From Prosthecomicrobium sp. N25 (GTDB taxonomy: Bacteria > Pseudomonadota > Alphaproteobacteria > Rhizobiales > Ancalomicrobiaceae): a stretch of 64,000 bases of DNA. The stretch spans positions 1,957,418 to 2,021,417 of the forward strand of contig NZ_JBBCAT010000001.1 in assembly GCF_037203705.1 (NCBI RefSeq), given 5' to 3'. Position numbers and translations under genes: made by a program. The notes under the pieces are model-generated. The model did not search any database, was not told the origin of the DNA, and saw nothing but the letters and a program-made list of their open reading frames with translations. Below, one piece after another: positions 8,790-17,317 of this stretch (positions within the stretch are counted from its first letter, which is position 1; each line of letters opens with the position of its first letter).

Positions 8790-10034
8790 ATGTTCGACGA
8801 CAACTCCCATCCGGCCGCCGCCGGACCCGCGCAGACCCGGTCCACCCCCGTCGCCCTCGCGCGCGGCCGCGAGTTCCTGTCCATCCCCGGTCCGACCAAC
8901 GTCCCGGAGGTCGTCCTCGCCGCCATGAACCGGCCGGCGGTCGACATCTACGCCGAGGAACTCCTGGAGACGACCGGCCGCTGCCTGGAGGATCTGAAGA
9001 CCGTCTTCCGCACCAAGGCCGCCGACACCTACATCTACATCGCCAACGGCCACGGCGGCTGGGAGGCGGCGCTGACCAACACCCTGTCGCGCGGCGACCG
9101 CGTGCTGGTGCTGGAGAGCGGGCGCTTCGCCAAGGGCTGGGGCGAAATGGGCGCGCTCATGGGCATCGACGTGGAGATCCTGCCGGGCGACTGGCGCCGC
9201 GCCGTCGACCCCGCCGCCGTCGAGGCGCGCCTGCGCGCCGACCGCGAGCACCGCATCAAGGCCGTTCTGGTGGTCCAGGTCGACACCGCCTCCGGCGTCG
9301 TCAACGACATCCCGGCGATCCGGGCCGCCATGGACGCCGCCGGCCACCCGGCGCTCTACATGGTCGACGGCATCGCCTCCGTCGGCTGCATGCCCTTCGA
9401 GACCGATGCCTGGCGCATCGACGTCGCGGTCACGGCCTCCCAGAAGGGGCTGATGATGATCCCGGGCCTGGCCTTCCTGGCCGCGAGCCCGAAGGCGAAG
9501 GCGGCCCATGCGAAGGCGGACCTGCGCACCGCCTACTGGGACTGGACGGCGCGCGACGGCATCGAGAACTACCGCAAGTTCTGCGGCACCGCTCCGGAGC
9601 ACCTTCTGTTCGGCCTCACGACCGCCCTCGACCTCCTCTTCGCGGAGGGTCTCGAGGCCGCCTGGGCGCGGCACCGGGCGCTCGCCCGCGCCGTCCAGGC
9701 CGCGGTCTCGGTCTGGGCCAGGGGCGGCGCGCTCGAGTTCAACGTCGCGAACCCGGCCGAACGGTCCCCGTCGGTGACCACGATCCTGACCCCCGGCTTC
9801 GATCCGGAGGCGCTGCGCGGCTTCGCCCGGGTGAACCTGGGCGTCATCCTCGGCTCCGGCATCGGCGACCTGTCCGGCAAGGCCTTCCGCATCGCCCATA
9901 TGGGCTACGCCAACGCCCCCATGGTGCTCGGTACCCTCGGGGCGGCCGAGACGGCACTGCGCGCCCTCGGCATCCCGCACGGGACGGGCGGCCTGCAGGC
10001 CGCCGCCGACGCGCTCGCCGGCCATTTCGGGTGA
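8790..10034 (+). CDS. Class V aminotransferase, serine/alanine-glyoxylate aminotransferase-like
   Basis: A 414-residue PLP enzyme. The motif FLSIPGPTNVPE near residue 30, ANGHGGWEAAL near 86 and the PLP lysine Lys219 in TASQKGLMM fit the serine-glyoxylate/alanine-glyoxylate aminotransferase group. These enzymes move an amino group from serine or alanine to glyoxylate or a related 2-oxo acid. A GTG start at 8745 would add 15 residues, but it has no suitably spaced ribosome site; ATG 8790 has a purine run (GAAAG) about 10 nt upstream. It follows mtnK by 130 bp on the same strand and converges on the FAD oxidase gene. Amino donor and acceptor cannot be fixed from sequence. Confidence 0.82.
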   Translation: MFDDNSHPAAAGPAQTRSTPVALARGREFLSIPGPTNVPEVVLAAMNRPAVDIYAEELLETTGRCLEDLKTVFRTKAADTYIYIANGHGGWEAALTNTLSRGDRVLVLESGRFAKGWGEMGALMGIDVEILPGDWRRAVDPAAVEARLRADREHRIKAVLVVQVDTASGVVNDIPAIRAAMDAAGHPALYMVDGIASVGCMPFETDAWRIDVAVTASQKGLMMIPGLAFLAASPKAKAAHAKADLRTAYWDWTARDGIENYRKFCGTAPEHLLFGLTTALDLLFAEGLEAAWARHRALARAVQAAVSVWARGGALEFNVANPAERSPSVTTILTPGFDPEALRGFARVNLGVILGSGIGDLSGKAFRIAHMGYANAPMVLGTLGAAETALRALGIPHGTGGLQAAADALAGHFG

Positions 10035-10082
10035 CGGGCCCGCCCGGTCGATCCGGTACCGGCCGCGCTCGGTCCGCTGCGC

Positions 10083-10178
10083 GACCCTCGTCTCTGTCCT
10101 GCCCGGGCTTGTCCCGGGCATCCAGGACGAAGGCGCGGACCTCGTGGCGCGGGTTGCCGGGACAAGCCCGGCGATGAC
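10083..10178. repeat. Intergenic inverted repeat between convergent genes
   Basis: CCGGGCTTGTCCCGG (10103-10117) and its exact reverse complement CCGGGACAAGCCCGG (10157-10171) form a hairpin of about 70 bp in the gap between two convergent genes. Motifs of this kind are widespread intergenic repeats in alphaproteobacteria. Placed here it could act as a bidirectional terminator or mRNA stabiliser. Confidence 0.75.
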
Positions 10179-10208
10179 GGACCGGGAGGCCGAGACTTCA
10201 CGCCGCCC

Positions 10209-11609
10209 TCAGGGCAGGACCTTGCCCGGATTGAGGATTCCGGCCGGGTCGAGCGCCGCCTTCACCCGCCGCATGACCGCGATCGCGGCGTCCGAGCGGG
10301 CGAGCGGCAGGTACGGGCGCTTCAGCGTGCCGATGCCGTGCTCGGCCGAGATGGTGCCGCCGAAGCCCCGCGTGGCGGCGAACACGACGACGTCCATCTC
10401 GTCGTGCGGCTGGTGCCCGCCGGCCGAGGGCACGTTGACGACCACGTGCAGGTTGCCGTCGCCGACATGCCCGTAGCAGAGCACGCGCGCATCCGGCCAG
10501 CGCGCCTCGATGTCCCGGTGCAGCGCCTCCACGAGCGCCCCCATCGCGCCGATCGGGACGCCGAGGTCGTAGCCGATGATGCGGCCGAGGATGCGCCCGT
10601 ATTCGGATACGCCCTCGCGCACGGCCCAGAGGTCGCGCACGTCGCGCTCCGAGGCGGCCACGACCACGTCCTCCACGGTGCCGGCCTCGATCAGGCCGGA
10701 GAGCGCCGCCTCCAGCCGCGCCTGCACGTCGTCCTCGGCGAAGCCGCTCGCCTCGACCAGCACATAGGCCCCGTGCGTCCGCCCGAAGGGCTTGCGCACC
10801 GTCCCGAGCCGGTCGGCCATGAAGTCGTAGTAGCAGGGCCACATGCCCTCGAAGACGGTGAGCGCCGGCCCGAGCCGCCCGCGCAGGCTCTTCAAAAGCT
10901 CGGTCATCGCCGGGAAGCCCGGGAGCGCGCAGAGCGCGGTCGCCACCCGGGCGGGCTTCGGCTGCAGGCGCAGCACCGCGCGCGTCACGATCCCGAGCGT
11001 CCCCTCAGCGCCGATCAGGAGCTGCTTCAGGTCGTAGCCGGCGTTGTTCTTCAGCATCGTGTTGAGCGCGTCGACGATGGTCCCGTCCGCCAGCACGAAC
11101 TCGACGCCGAGCACGTTCTCGCGCGTCATGCCGTAGCGGATCACCCGCACGCCGCCCGCGTTGGTCGAGAGGTTGCCCCCGATGGTGCAGGATCCGCGCG
11201 CCCCGAGGTCGACCGGGTATTGCAGCCCGACCGCCTCGGCCGCCGCCTGCACGGCGGCGAGCGGCGTCCCGGCCATCACCGTCATGGTGGACCCGACCTC
11301 GTCGACGGCCTCGACCCCGTTCATCCGCTCGAGCGACAGCACGACCGCGCCCGCGATCGGATGAGCCCCGCCGGCGAGCCCCGTCAGCCCCCCCTGCGGC
11401 ACGACCGCGACGCCGAGCCGGTTGCAGGCCGCGAGCGCCGCGGCGACCTCGGCGGTCGAGCGCGGCCGCAGGAGCGCCAGCGGCTCGGTCGGGTCCTGGT
11501 CGCTCCAGTCGTGGCGGTAGCGGGGCTCCACCGCGGGCCCGGGCGTCAGCACGCCCTTGGGCAGGGCGGCCGCGAGGGCCGCGAGGGCTTCGGCCGTGTC
11601 GGTCGGCAT
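10209..11609 (-). CDS. FAD-linked oxidase, GlcD / D-2-hydroxyacid dehydrogenase family
   Basis: A 466-residue flavoprotein of the PCMH/vanillyl-alcohol-oxidase fold. The FAD-binding half carries VPQGGLTGLAGGAHPI and ARGSCTIGGNLSTNAGG. The C-terminal half ends in ISAEHGIGTLKRPYL and LDPAGILNPGKVLP, hallmarks of glycolate oxidase GlcD, D-lactate dehydrogenase and D-2-hydroxyglutarate dehydrogenase. It should oxidise a D-2-hydroxy acid to the 2-oxo acid. It is the last gene of the ten-gene operon, 14 bp after the TRAP large permease, so it may oxidise the imported acid or a product of the aldolase upstream. The start at 11609 fits the expected length; the longer open frame overlaps the permease genes. 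Confidence 0.88.
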   Translation of the reverse strand: MPTDTAEALAALAAALPKGVLTPGPAVEPRYRHDWSDQDPTEPLALLRPRSTAEVAAALAACNRLGVAVVPQGGLTGLAGGAHPIAGAVVLSLERMNGVEAVDEVGSTMTVMAGTPLAAVQAAAEAVGLQYPVDLGARGSCTIGGNLSTNAGGVRVIRYGMTRENVLGVEFVLADGTIVDALNTMLKNNAGYDLKQLLIGAEGTLGIVTRAVLRLQPKPARVATALCALPGFPAMTELLKSLRGRLGPALTVFEGMWPCYYDFMADRLGTVRKPFGRTHGAYVLVEASGFAEDDVQARLEAALSGLIEAGTVEDVVVAASERDVRDLWAVREGVSEYGRILGRIIGYDLGVPIGAMGALVEALHRDIEARWPDARVLCYGHVGDGNLHVVVNVPSAGGHQPHDEMDVVVFAATRGFGGTISAEHGIGTLKRPYLPLARSDAAIAVMRRVKAALDPAGILNPGKVLP

Positions 11610-11623
11610 CGGTCCGGTCTCCG

Positions 11624-12934
11624 TCAGAGAAGGCGCGGCAGCAGGAGCGCGATCGAAGGGAAGAAGACGATCAGCACGATGAGCAGCATCGTGCAGAGGA
11701 TGTAGGGAAGGGCGGCGAGCGACACGGTCTTCAGCGTCGTCCCCGGGGGCGCGACGCCGAGCATGATGAAGAGCAAGAGCCCGAAGGGCGGCGTGGTGAA
11801 GCCGACCTCGTAGGACAGCAGGAGCAGGAGTCCGAACCACACCTGGTCGAAGCCGAGCTGCTTGGCGATCGGGATGAAGACCGGCAGTGTGATCAGCATC
11901 ATGGAGAGCTGGTCCATGAACATCCCGAGCAGCAGGATGATGCCGATCATCACGAACAGCATGGCGTAGGGCGACAGGTCGAAGGACAGGAACCACTGGA
12001 TCATGCCGTTCGACGCCCCCGAGAAGGCGAGCGCCTGCGCGAAGGTGGTCGAGGCGGCGATGATCAGGAAGGTCATGCCCGAGACCTTCATGGCGTCGTC
12101 GAGCGACCGCCATACGACCCACCACGAGAAGCGCCGGTAGGCGAGGAGCAGGCCCGTCACACCGAGGCAGCCGAGCGCGGCCGACTCGGTCGGCGACGCG
12201 ATGCCGAGGATGATCGAGCCGATCACCAGCAAGACTATCACGCCCATCGGGATCACGTTCGCCGCCACCGCGGAGAGCTTCTCGGCGAGCGAGGCCTCCG
12301 GCGTGTCGTAGTTCGGCGCCGCATCCGGGTCGATGGCGGCCTGCACGGTGATCAGCGCCATGTAGAAGGCGGTGAGCAGCAGCCCCGGCAGGAAGCCGGC
12401 GATCAGCAGCGCACCGACGTCGATCTGCGCGAGCGACCCGAGCAGCACGGCGAGCGAGGAGGGCGGGATGATCACCGCGAGCCCGCCCGCCCCGAGGATC
12501 GGCCCGAAGCTCATGTGCGGCTTGTAGCCCCGCTTCAGCATCTCCGGCACCATCGCGGAGCCCATCATGCCGGTGTTGGCGATGCTGGACCCCGAAAGTG
12601 CCGCGAAGACCGCGCCGGACAGGACGACGATGTAGGAGAGCCGCGCCTTCACGCGCCCGATGCAGAGGTCGACCGCGTGGAAGACGTTGTCGCCGAGCCC
12701 CGACCGGAAGAACAGGCTCCCCATCACCAGGAACAGCGGCAGCGGGGTCAGCGCGTAGATCGACACCGCCTCGCCGAAATTGGCGACCATCTGGCGGATG
12801 CCCAGCCCGCCGCCCATGAACAGGAAGATCGACACGATGTTGGTCGCGAAGAACGCGAAGGCGACCGGCACCCCGAAGCCCATCAGCATCAGGATGAGGC
12901 CGATCATCACCGCGAGCGCCGTGTACCACTCCAT
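11624..12934 (-). CDS. TRAP transporter large permease (DctM type)
   Basis: A 436-residue, very hydrophobic protein with 11-12 predicted membrane segments, of the usual DctM length. Typical features are the start MEWYTALAVMIGLILMLMGF, LSGSSIANTGMMGSAMVPEM and the conserved GGLAVIIPPSSLAVLLG segment. It carries the solute with Na+ together with the small permease (3 bp upstream) and the periplasmic binding protein. TRAP systems of this family import carboxylates, including sugar acids and aromatic acids, which fits the oxidative enzymes in the operon. Confidence 0.93.
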   Translation of the reverse strand: MEWYTALAVMIGLILMLMGFGVPVAFAFFATNIVSIFLFMGGGLGIRQMVANFGEAVSIYALTPLPLFLVMGSLFFRSGLGDNVFHAVDLCIGRVKARLSYIVVLSGAVFAALSGSSIANTGMMGSAMVPEMLKRGYKPHMSFGPILGAGGLAVIIPPSSLAVLLGSLAQIDVGALLIAGFLPGLLLTAFYMALITVQAAIDPDAAPNYDTPEASLAEKLSAVAANVIPMGVIVLLVIGSIILGIASPTESAALGCLGVTGLLLAYRRFSWWVVWRSLDDAMKVSGMTFLIIAASTTFAQALAFSGASNGMIQWFLSFDLSPYAMLFVMIGIILLLGMFMDQLSMMLITLPVFIPIAKQLGFDQVWFGLLLLLSYEVGFTTPPFGLLLFIMLGVAPPGTTLKTVSLAALPYILCTMLLIVLIVFFPSIALLLPRLL

Positions 12935-12937
12935 GGC

Positions 12938-13489
12938 TCAGAACCCCTCGATGTCGCGCACGTCGACCGCGTAGAGCGAGTCCTCGCCGAAGAGGAAGCG
13001 AAGGAATTCCACCGCCGACAGCCACATCCCGACGACCATCGGCAGGTAGATCGACCAGCGCGGCACGTCGAAGGAGCGCACATCGTAGGCGCCCGTCCGG
13101 ACATTCTCGGCGAAGAGCTCGAAGGCGATGCCGCCGAGGTAGAGGCAGATGCCGATCGCGAGCAGGCAGACGAGCTTCTCCGCCGCCCGCCGCGCCCCCG
13201 GCGGCAGGGCGTGGCGCAGGAAGTCCGCGCAGACGTGCCCCTTCTGCCGCACGAGCCAGGGCATGGGCAGGAAGGCGACGTAGATCAGCAGGATCTCGAT
13301 GAAGGACGCCGTCCAGGCGACCGGCCGCGCCAGGTTGCGCATCGCCACGTCGTAGAGGACGAGGAGCACGATGGCCCCGAGGATGAGGCGGGTCACCACC
13401 GCCAGGGCACTGGAGACGAGCCCGCTGAGGCCGAAGACTTTCTGCACCGTGGCCTCCGGGAAAGGCGGCAGGGAGGAGGGGAGGGGCAT
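12938..13489 (-). CDS. TRAP transporter small permease (DctQ type)
   Basis: A 183-residue protein with four predicted membrane helices, as in DctQ (clear runs at about residues 25-48, 55-75, 100-120 and 143-165). RQKGHVCADFL is the conserved loop seen in many DctQ proteins. It stabilises the large permease. The start at 13489 (MPLPSS) comes about 20 residues before the first helix; the open frame to 13813 overlaps the binding protein gene and is not expected to be translated. The gap to the next gene is 3 bp, so translation is probably coupled. Confidence 0.88.
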   Translation of the reverse strand: MPLPSSLPPFPEATVQKVFGLSGLVSSALAVVTRLILGAIVLLVLYDVAMRNLARPVAWTASFIEILLIYVAFLPMPWLVRQKGHVCADFLRHALPPGARRAAEKLVCLLAIGICLYLGGIAFELFAENVRTGAYDVRSFDVPRWSIYLPMVVGMWLSAVEFLRFLFGEDSLYAVDVRDIEGF

Positions 13490-13557
13490 GCGCCCGCACC
13501 GGTCCGGGCCCCGTCCGCCGGAGCGGACCGGGAGCCGGCCGGGCCGGGCGGCGTCGC

Positions 13558-14547
13558 CTAGCCGAACTTCGCGCGGAGCGCGGCGACGTTGGTCGGGTCG
13601 CGCTTCTCGAGCCGCGCCCAGCTCTCTTTCGCCGCGGTCTCCAGGAACAGCTTCCTCTGCGCCTCCGGCATCTCCACCACCTTCATGCCGGCGTCGAGCA
13701 TGGCCTTGCCCTCGTCGGCGGTGATCTTGAGGTTGGCCGCGACGCTCTCCTTCTCGTGCTCGATCGCCACCTCCTGCAGGATCTTCTTCGCGTCGTCGGG
13801 CAGAGAGTCCCACTTGGCCTTGTTGACGCTGATCAGCACGTCGGTCTGGAAGAAGCTCGGGTCGATCCGGAACTTGGTGAACTTGTTCCAGCCGAAGCCC
13901 GAGTAGCCGGCGATCGAATAGGCGTTGGCGTTGACGAGGCCGCGTTCCAGCGACGTGTAGACCTCGCCCGGCCCCTGCACGACCACGCTCGCCCCGAGCT
14001 TCTCCAGGAAGTCGCGGTAGAGGGCGGAGCTGCGGATCTTCAGCTTGGAGAAGTCGATCGTGCCGTCGGCGGCGCGCGGCGGCTCGTCGACCGTGAAGAT
14101 GTGGAAGCCCGCCCCGCCGTCCACATGGGCGAGCACGAAGGCGTTGCCCTTCTTCCCGTAGATCTCGTTGATCAGCGCGAAGCCGCCGTTGGCCCGAAGC
14201 TCCGCCGGGGTCTTCGACGTCGCCGAGAAGACCTCGCCTTCGGGCACCAGGTTGAGATAGGGCCCCGCCGGGCAGTTGATCATGTCGACGAGGCCGGACT
14301 TCTGCGCGTCGCCGAGCTGGCCGAGCGGCAGGATCTCCGGCCCGCCGCGCACCTTGATCTGCACGACGCCCTTGCCGCGCTCGTTGAGCTTCGCCACGAA
14401 GGCCAGGAAGCTCCGCGCGTAGCTCACCTGCGCGGGCGTGAAATGCACCGCGTTGAGCGTGACCTCGGCGGCGCGCGCCGGCCGCGCGAGGCCGACGCCG
14501 GCGAGCGCCAGCGCCGAGGTGGTGAAGGTTCGCCTGCTGATGCCCAT
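13558..14547 (-). CDS. TRAP transporter substrate-binding protein (DctP type)
   Basis: A 329-residue periplasmic protein. The leader MGISRRTFTTSALALAG carries a twin-arginine motif and ends in ARPARA, so Tat export and cleavage near residue 26 are likely. The DctP fold is recognisable from the segment GLVDMINCPAGPY, the arginine in KLKIRSSALYRDFLEKLGA (about 165-185), which in this family clamps the ligand carboxylate, and GLVNANAYSIAGY. It delivers a carboxylate to the two permeases encoded downstream. It sits between catabolic genes and permeases of one operon, which ties the imported compound to those enzymes. Confidence 0.9.
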   Translation of the reverse strand: MGISRRTFTTSALALAGVGLARPARAAEVTLNAVHFTPAQVSYARSFLAFVAKLNERGKGVVQIKVRGGPEILPLGQLGDAQKSGLVDMINCPAGPYLNLVPEGEVFSATSKTPAELRANGGFALINEIYGKKGNAFVLAHVDGGAGFHIFTVDEPPRAADGTIDFSKLKIRSSALYRDFLEKLGASVVVQGPGEVYTSLERGLVNANAYSIAGYSGFGWNKFTKFRIDPSFFQTDVLISVNKAKWDSLPDDAKKILQEVAIEHEKESVAANLKITADEGKAMLDAGMKVVEMPEAQRKLFLETAAKESWARLEKRDPTNVAALRAKFG

Positions 14548-14579
14548 CGGTTCGTCCCCCTTGTCCCGGTGCCCGGGTC

Positions 14580-15374
14580 TCAATCCTCGTCTTCGTCCTC
14601 GACCAGCGCGAGCACGCGCAGCGGGCTGCCCGAGCCGTTCTCGATCTTCAGCGGCGCGGTGACGAGCACCGCGCCCGTGGGCGGCAGCTGGTCGAGGTTG
14701 CAGAGGCTCGCGAGCCCGAACTTGTTCGCCCCGTGCATCAGCGCATGCGCCGGGAAGGGCGGCTCGAACGCGAAGGCCTGGCCGGCGTCCGTGCCGACCG
14801 CCTCGACGCCCCAGCCCTGCACGTCGCACTCCTCGACCAGGTAGCGCACCGCGTCCGGGCTCGGCCCGGGCACGTGCGGCCCGTCCTCCTTCATGTTCAG
14901 AAAGGCGGCCGGGTCGGTCCGCTTCGACCAGTCCGACCGCATCAGCGCCCAGGCTCCCTTCGGGATGCGGCCATGCTCCTTCTCCCAGGCCTTGACGTGG
15001 CCGGGCGTCACGAGGAAGCGCTCGTCGCGGGCGCAGTCCCGGGAGAAGTCGAGCACGCAGGCCGGCGCGATGAAGCGCTGCGGGTCGATCGTGTGGGTCG
15101 CCCCGTCGGCGAGGTGCCGGCCCGAGATCCAGTGGATCGGCGCGTCGAAATGCGTGCCGGTGTGCTCGCCGCAGGCGATGTTGTTCCAGTACCAGGCCGG
15201 CCCGCGGTCGTCGTAGCGGGAGATCTCCGAGATCGAGAAGGGGGACGAGGGCGCGAAGTTCGGCGGCAGCTGGATGACCGGCGTCGACGGCTTCAGCACC
15301 TGCGTCAGGTCGACGACCCGGATCCGGCGCTTGGCGATGGCCTTGGCGAATTTCTCGAGGCTGCTCTTGCCCAT
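14580..15374 (-). CDS. Cyclase family metal-dependent hydrolase (kynurenine formamidase-like)
   Basis: A 264-residue protein of PF04199. The signature HTGTHFDAPIHW (residues 71-82) matches HxGTHxDxPxH, which binds Zn2+ or Mn2+ in bacterial kynurenine formamidase, isatin hydrolase and related enzymes. These hydrolyse formamides, lactams or cyclic amides. The C-terminus ends in an acidic run, VEDEDED. No kynurenine-pathway gene is nearby, so an amide or ring-opening step after the monooxygenase is more likely than tryptophan degradation. ATG 15374 lies 26 bp after the stop of the V4R gene. Family is firm; substrate unknown. Confidence 0.85.
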   Translation of the reverse strand: MGKSSLEKFAKAIAKRRIRVVDLTQVLKPSTPVIQLPPNFAPSSPFSISEISRYDDRGPAWYWNNIACGEHTGTHFDAPIHWISGRHLADGATHTIDPQRFIAPACVLDFSRDCARDERFLVTPGHVKAWEKEHGRIPKGAWALMRSDWSKRTDPAAFLNMKEDGPHVPGPSPDAVRYLVEECDVQGWGVEAVGTDAGQAFAFEPPFPAHALMHGANKFGLASLCNLDQLPPTGAVLVTAPLKIENGSGSPLRVLALVEDEDED

Positions 15375-15400
15375 GACACTCCCTCCGCTTTCGTTTCGTT

Positions 15401-15922
15401 TCAGTCCGCCCCCGGCCCGCCCGCCGGGCGCGCCTCGAACCGGCAGTCCGGCGCCCCCATGGCGGCGCAGGCCGTCTCCACCACCGTCACCGGCCGGTCG
15501 AGCACCATCTCGCCGACCGCCGTCATCATGCCCCGGATCGGATGGCAGACCGGCGCGTCGGACGCGCCGTAGCCGGCCGCGAAGGGACTGTTCGAGACGG
15601 TGAGGCGCAACAGGTCGGGCTCGAGCGAGAAAGTCCAGCGCCCCCATCCGAGCTGCGGCGCGGTCGCCGCCACGATGTCGAGGAGCCCCGGCCCCGCCCC
15701 GCCCATAGCCCGGTAGGCGCGCGCGCTGTCCGCGCCCTGGCGGGTGATCGAGCGGGCGAGCGCCTCGAAGGCCTCCGCCCGCCGCTCCGCCGGGAGGTTC
15801 AGGAAGAGGCCCATCAGCGCGTCGGGCCTGATCAGCATGTAGCGCCGGCCCTGGTCCCACCAGGCCCCCTCCGCCTCGTCGAGCCGCAGCCGGTCCTTGA
15901 AGGAGGTGGGGGCGTCCGTCAT
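15401..15922 (-). CDS. V4R domain protein (4-vinyl reductase / hydrocarbon-binding fold, DUF5943-like)
   Basis: A 173-residue soluble protein. Its C-terminal part, especially VETACAAMGAPDCRFEARP near the end, is the V4R pattern seen in small-molecule-binding domains related to heme-NO-binding proteins and bacteriochlorophyll synthesis protein BchJ. The N-terminal half has no motif I recognise apart from a likely DUF5943 relationship. It lies inside the catabolic operon, 3 bp after the aldolase gene and 26 bp before the cyclase. In such a place it may bind a pathway intermediate or help an enzyme; the sequence does not show an enzyme active site. Family call moderate, role unknown. Confidence 0.65.
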   Translation of the reverse strand: MTDAPTSFKDRLRLDEAEGAWWDQGRRYMLIRPDALMGLFLNLPAERRAEAFEALARSITRQGADSARAYRAMGGAGPGLLDIVAATAPQLGWGRWTFSLEPDLLRLTVSNSPFAAGYGASDAPVCHPIRGMMTAVGEMVLDRPVTVVETACAAMGAPDCRFEARPAGGPGAD

Positions 15923-15925
15923 GGC

Positions 15926-16762
15926 TCAGGCCTTCGACTTCTGCTCGATGGCGGGGGCGCGGGCGGCGCGCGGCAAGGCGGGCTCGGCGGCCGGCGGCGG
16001 CACGGGCGCCGGCGGGTCGCGGAAGCGCCGCGTCACCTCGGCGAAGCCGCGCTGCACGATGTCGATGTCGTTCGCCGTGGTCACCATCCGGTAGCCCTGG
16101 CTGCGCGCCATGGCGGCCATCTCGGGCCGGCCGGTGAAGACCCCGCAGGGCATGTAGGCCGCCCGGCAGATCCGGTGGATGTCCGCGCAGGCGACCGTGT
16201 GGTCGTGCCGGTGCGCCGGGAAGGTGCCGAGCGACAGCGACAGGTCGCCCGTCCCGATGAAGATCATGTCGACGCCCTCGACCGCCGCGATCTCCTCGGC
16301 CGCCTGGAGCCCCGCGTCGGTCTCGATCATCACGATGACCGCGATGCTGTCCGCCCCCGCCACATAGGGCACGAAGTCCTTGAGCGGCCGCACGCCGCCG
16401 CCCGAGCGGTGGCCCTTCGGCGGGTACATCGCATGCCGGACCGCCGCCCGCGCCTGCTTGGCGGATTCGACGAGCGGCACGATCACGCCCTCCGCACCCG
16501 CGTCGAGCGCCGTCCCGATGGCGAGCGCCGAGTTCTCCGCGACCCGCACGATGACCGGGATCCGGCTCGGCACCGCGCCGATCACCGCCTCCAGCTCCCG
16601 CCGGTCCCACAGCCCGTGCTGCATGTCGATGACGACGGCGTCCGGCCCGGACGCGACCGCCAGCTCGACGATCGCCGCCGAGCCGAGCGAGAACCAGGCC
16701 GCCCCGATGCAGCGCCCGGAGTGGATCATGGACTTCAGCGTCGGCCGCTTCGGATCGAACAT
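15926..16762 (-). CDS. HpcH/HpaI family class II aldolase
   Basis: A 278-residue TIM-barrel lyase. Catalytic features are visible: His49 in VIDMQHG, Arg73 in IVRVAEN, Glu147 in VMIETDAG and Asp173 in FIGTGDLSLSLG, the last two being the divalent-metal ligands. The family splits 4-hydroxy-2-oxo acids into pyruvate (or another 2-oxo acid) plus an aldehyde, at the end of aromatic and sugar-acid pathways. The 3 bp gaps on both sides show tight coupling with the flavin reductase and V4R genes. The last 30 residues are alanine- and proline-rich and unlike the core. It probably performs the carbon-carbon cleavage of this operon's pathway. Confidence 0.88.
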   Translation of the reverse strand: MFDPKRPTLKSMIHSGRCIGAAWFSLGSAAIVELAVASGPDAVVIDMQHGLWDRRELEAVIGAVPSRIPVIVRVAENSALAIGTALDAGAEGVIVPLVESAKQARAAVRHAMYPPKGHRSGGGVRPLKDFVPYVAGADSIAVIVMIETDAGLQAAEEIAAVEGVDMIFIGTGDLSLSLGTFPAHRHDHTVACADIHRICRAAYMPCGVFTGRPEMAAMARSQGYRMVTTANDIDIVQRGFAEVTRRFRDPPAPVPPPAAEPALPRAARAPAIEQKSKA

Positions 16763-16765
16763 GGC

Positions 16766-17305
16766 TCAGGCGTCTCCCGGCAGCGGAACGACCGACCGGT
16801 AGCCGCCGTCGCAATAGGCGAGGGGGCCGGCCTCCGCGTCGAAGAAGTGGATGTCGCGCACCGTGCCGATGACCACGTGGTGGGTGGCCCAGTCGTGCAC
16901 ATGCGCGACGGTGCAGTCGAACGCGACCCGACAGCCGACGAGGAGGGGCACCTCGCTCTCCGCCGAGCGCATCCAGTTGCCGAAGGCGAAGCGGCTCGTC
17001 CCGCGCACGTCCATCTGCCCGCCGAAGGCGCGCGCCACGTCGGTCTGCCGGTCGGTCAGCACGTTGACCGAGAAGGCCGCGTCCTCCCCGAGGGCCGAGG
17101 CGATCGTGCTCTGCCGGTTGACGCAGACGAGGAGCGAGGGCGGGTCGGCGGTCAGCGACGTCACGGCGGTCGCGGTCAGGCCGACCGGGTGGCCGTCCGG
17201 ACCGTGGGCGCCGATCACCGTCACCCCGCCGACGAGCGACCGCATGCCGAGCTTGAAGCGCGCGCCTCCCGAGGTCCTGCCGGTCGGCCGGGTCATGACG
17301 GTCAT
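16766..17305 (-). CDS. Flavin reductase family protein (FMN-binding split barrel)
   Basis: A 179-residue flavin reductase-like protein. GVTVIGAHGPDGHPVGLTATAV (with the GLTATA flavin loop), LTADPPSLLVCVNRQS and FSVNVLTDRQ are the standard blocks of the HpaC/RutF group. It would use NAD(P)H to reduce FMN and pass it to the LLM monooxygenase encoded 12 bp upstream, making a two-component oxygenase. The C-terminus has HDWATHHVVIGTV, the usual histidine-rich strand. Length matches the family. Confidence 0.88.
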   Translation of the reverse strand: MTVMTRPTGRTSGGARFKLGMRSLVGGVTVIGAHGPDGHPVGLTATAVTSLTADPPSLLVCVNRQSTIASALGEDAAFSVNVLTDRQTDVARAFGGQMDVRGTSRFAFGNWMRSAESEVPLLVGCRVAFDCTVAHVHDWATHHVVIGTVRDIHFFDAEAGPLAYCDGGYRSVVPLPGDA

Positions 17306-17317
17306 CCCCCTTGCTCC

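Noticed and set aside
10209-13499. A 1096-residue open frame covering the FAD oxidase and TRAP genes
   Set aside because: The frame is open because the DNA is GC-rich. The oxidase part begins at 11609 and the TRAP proteins occupy other frames.
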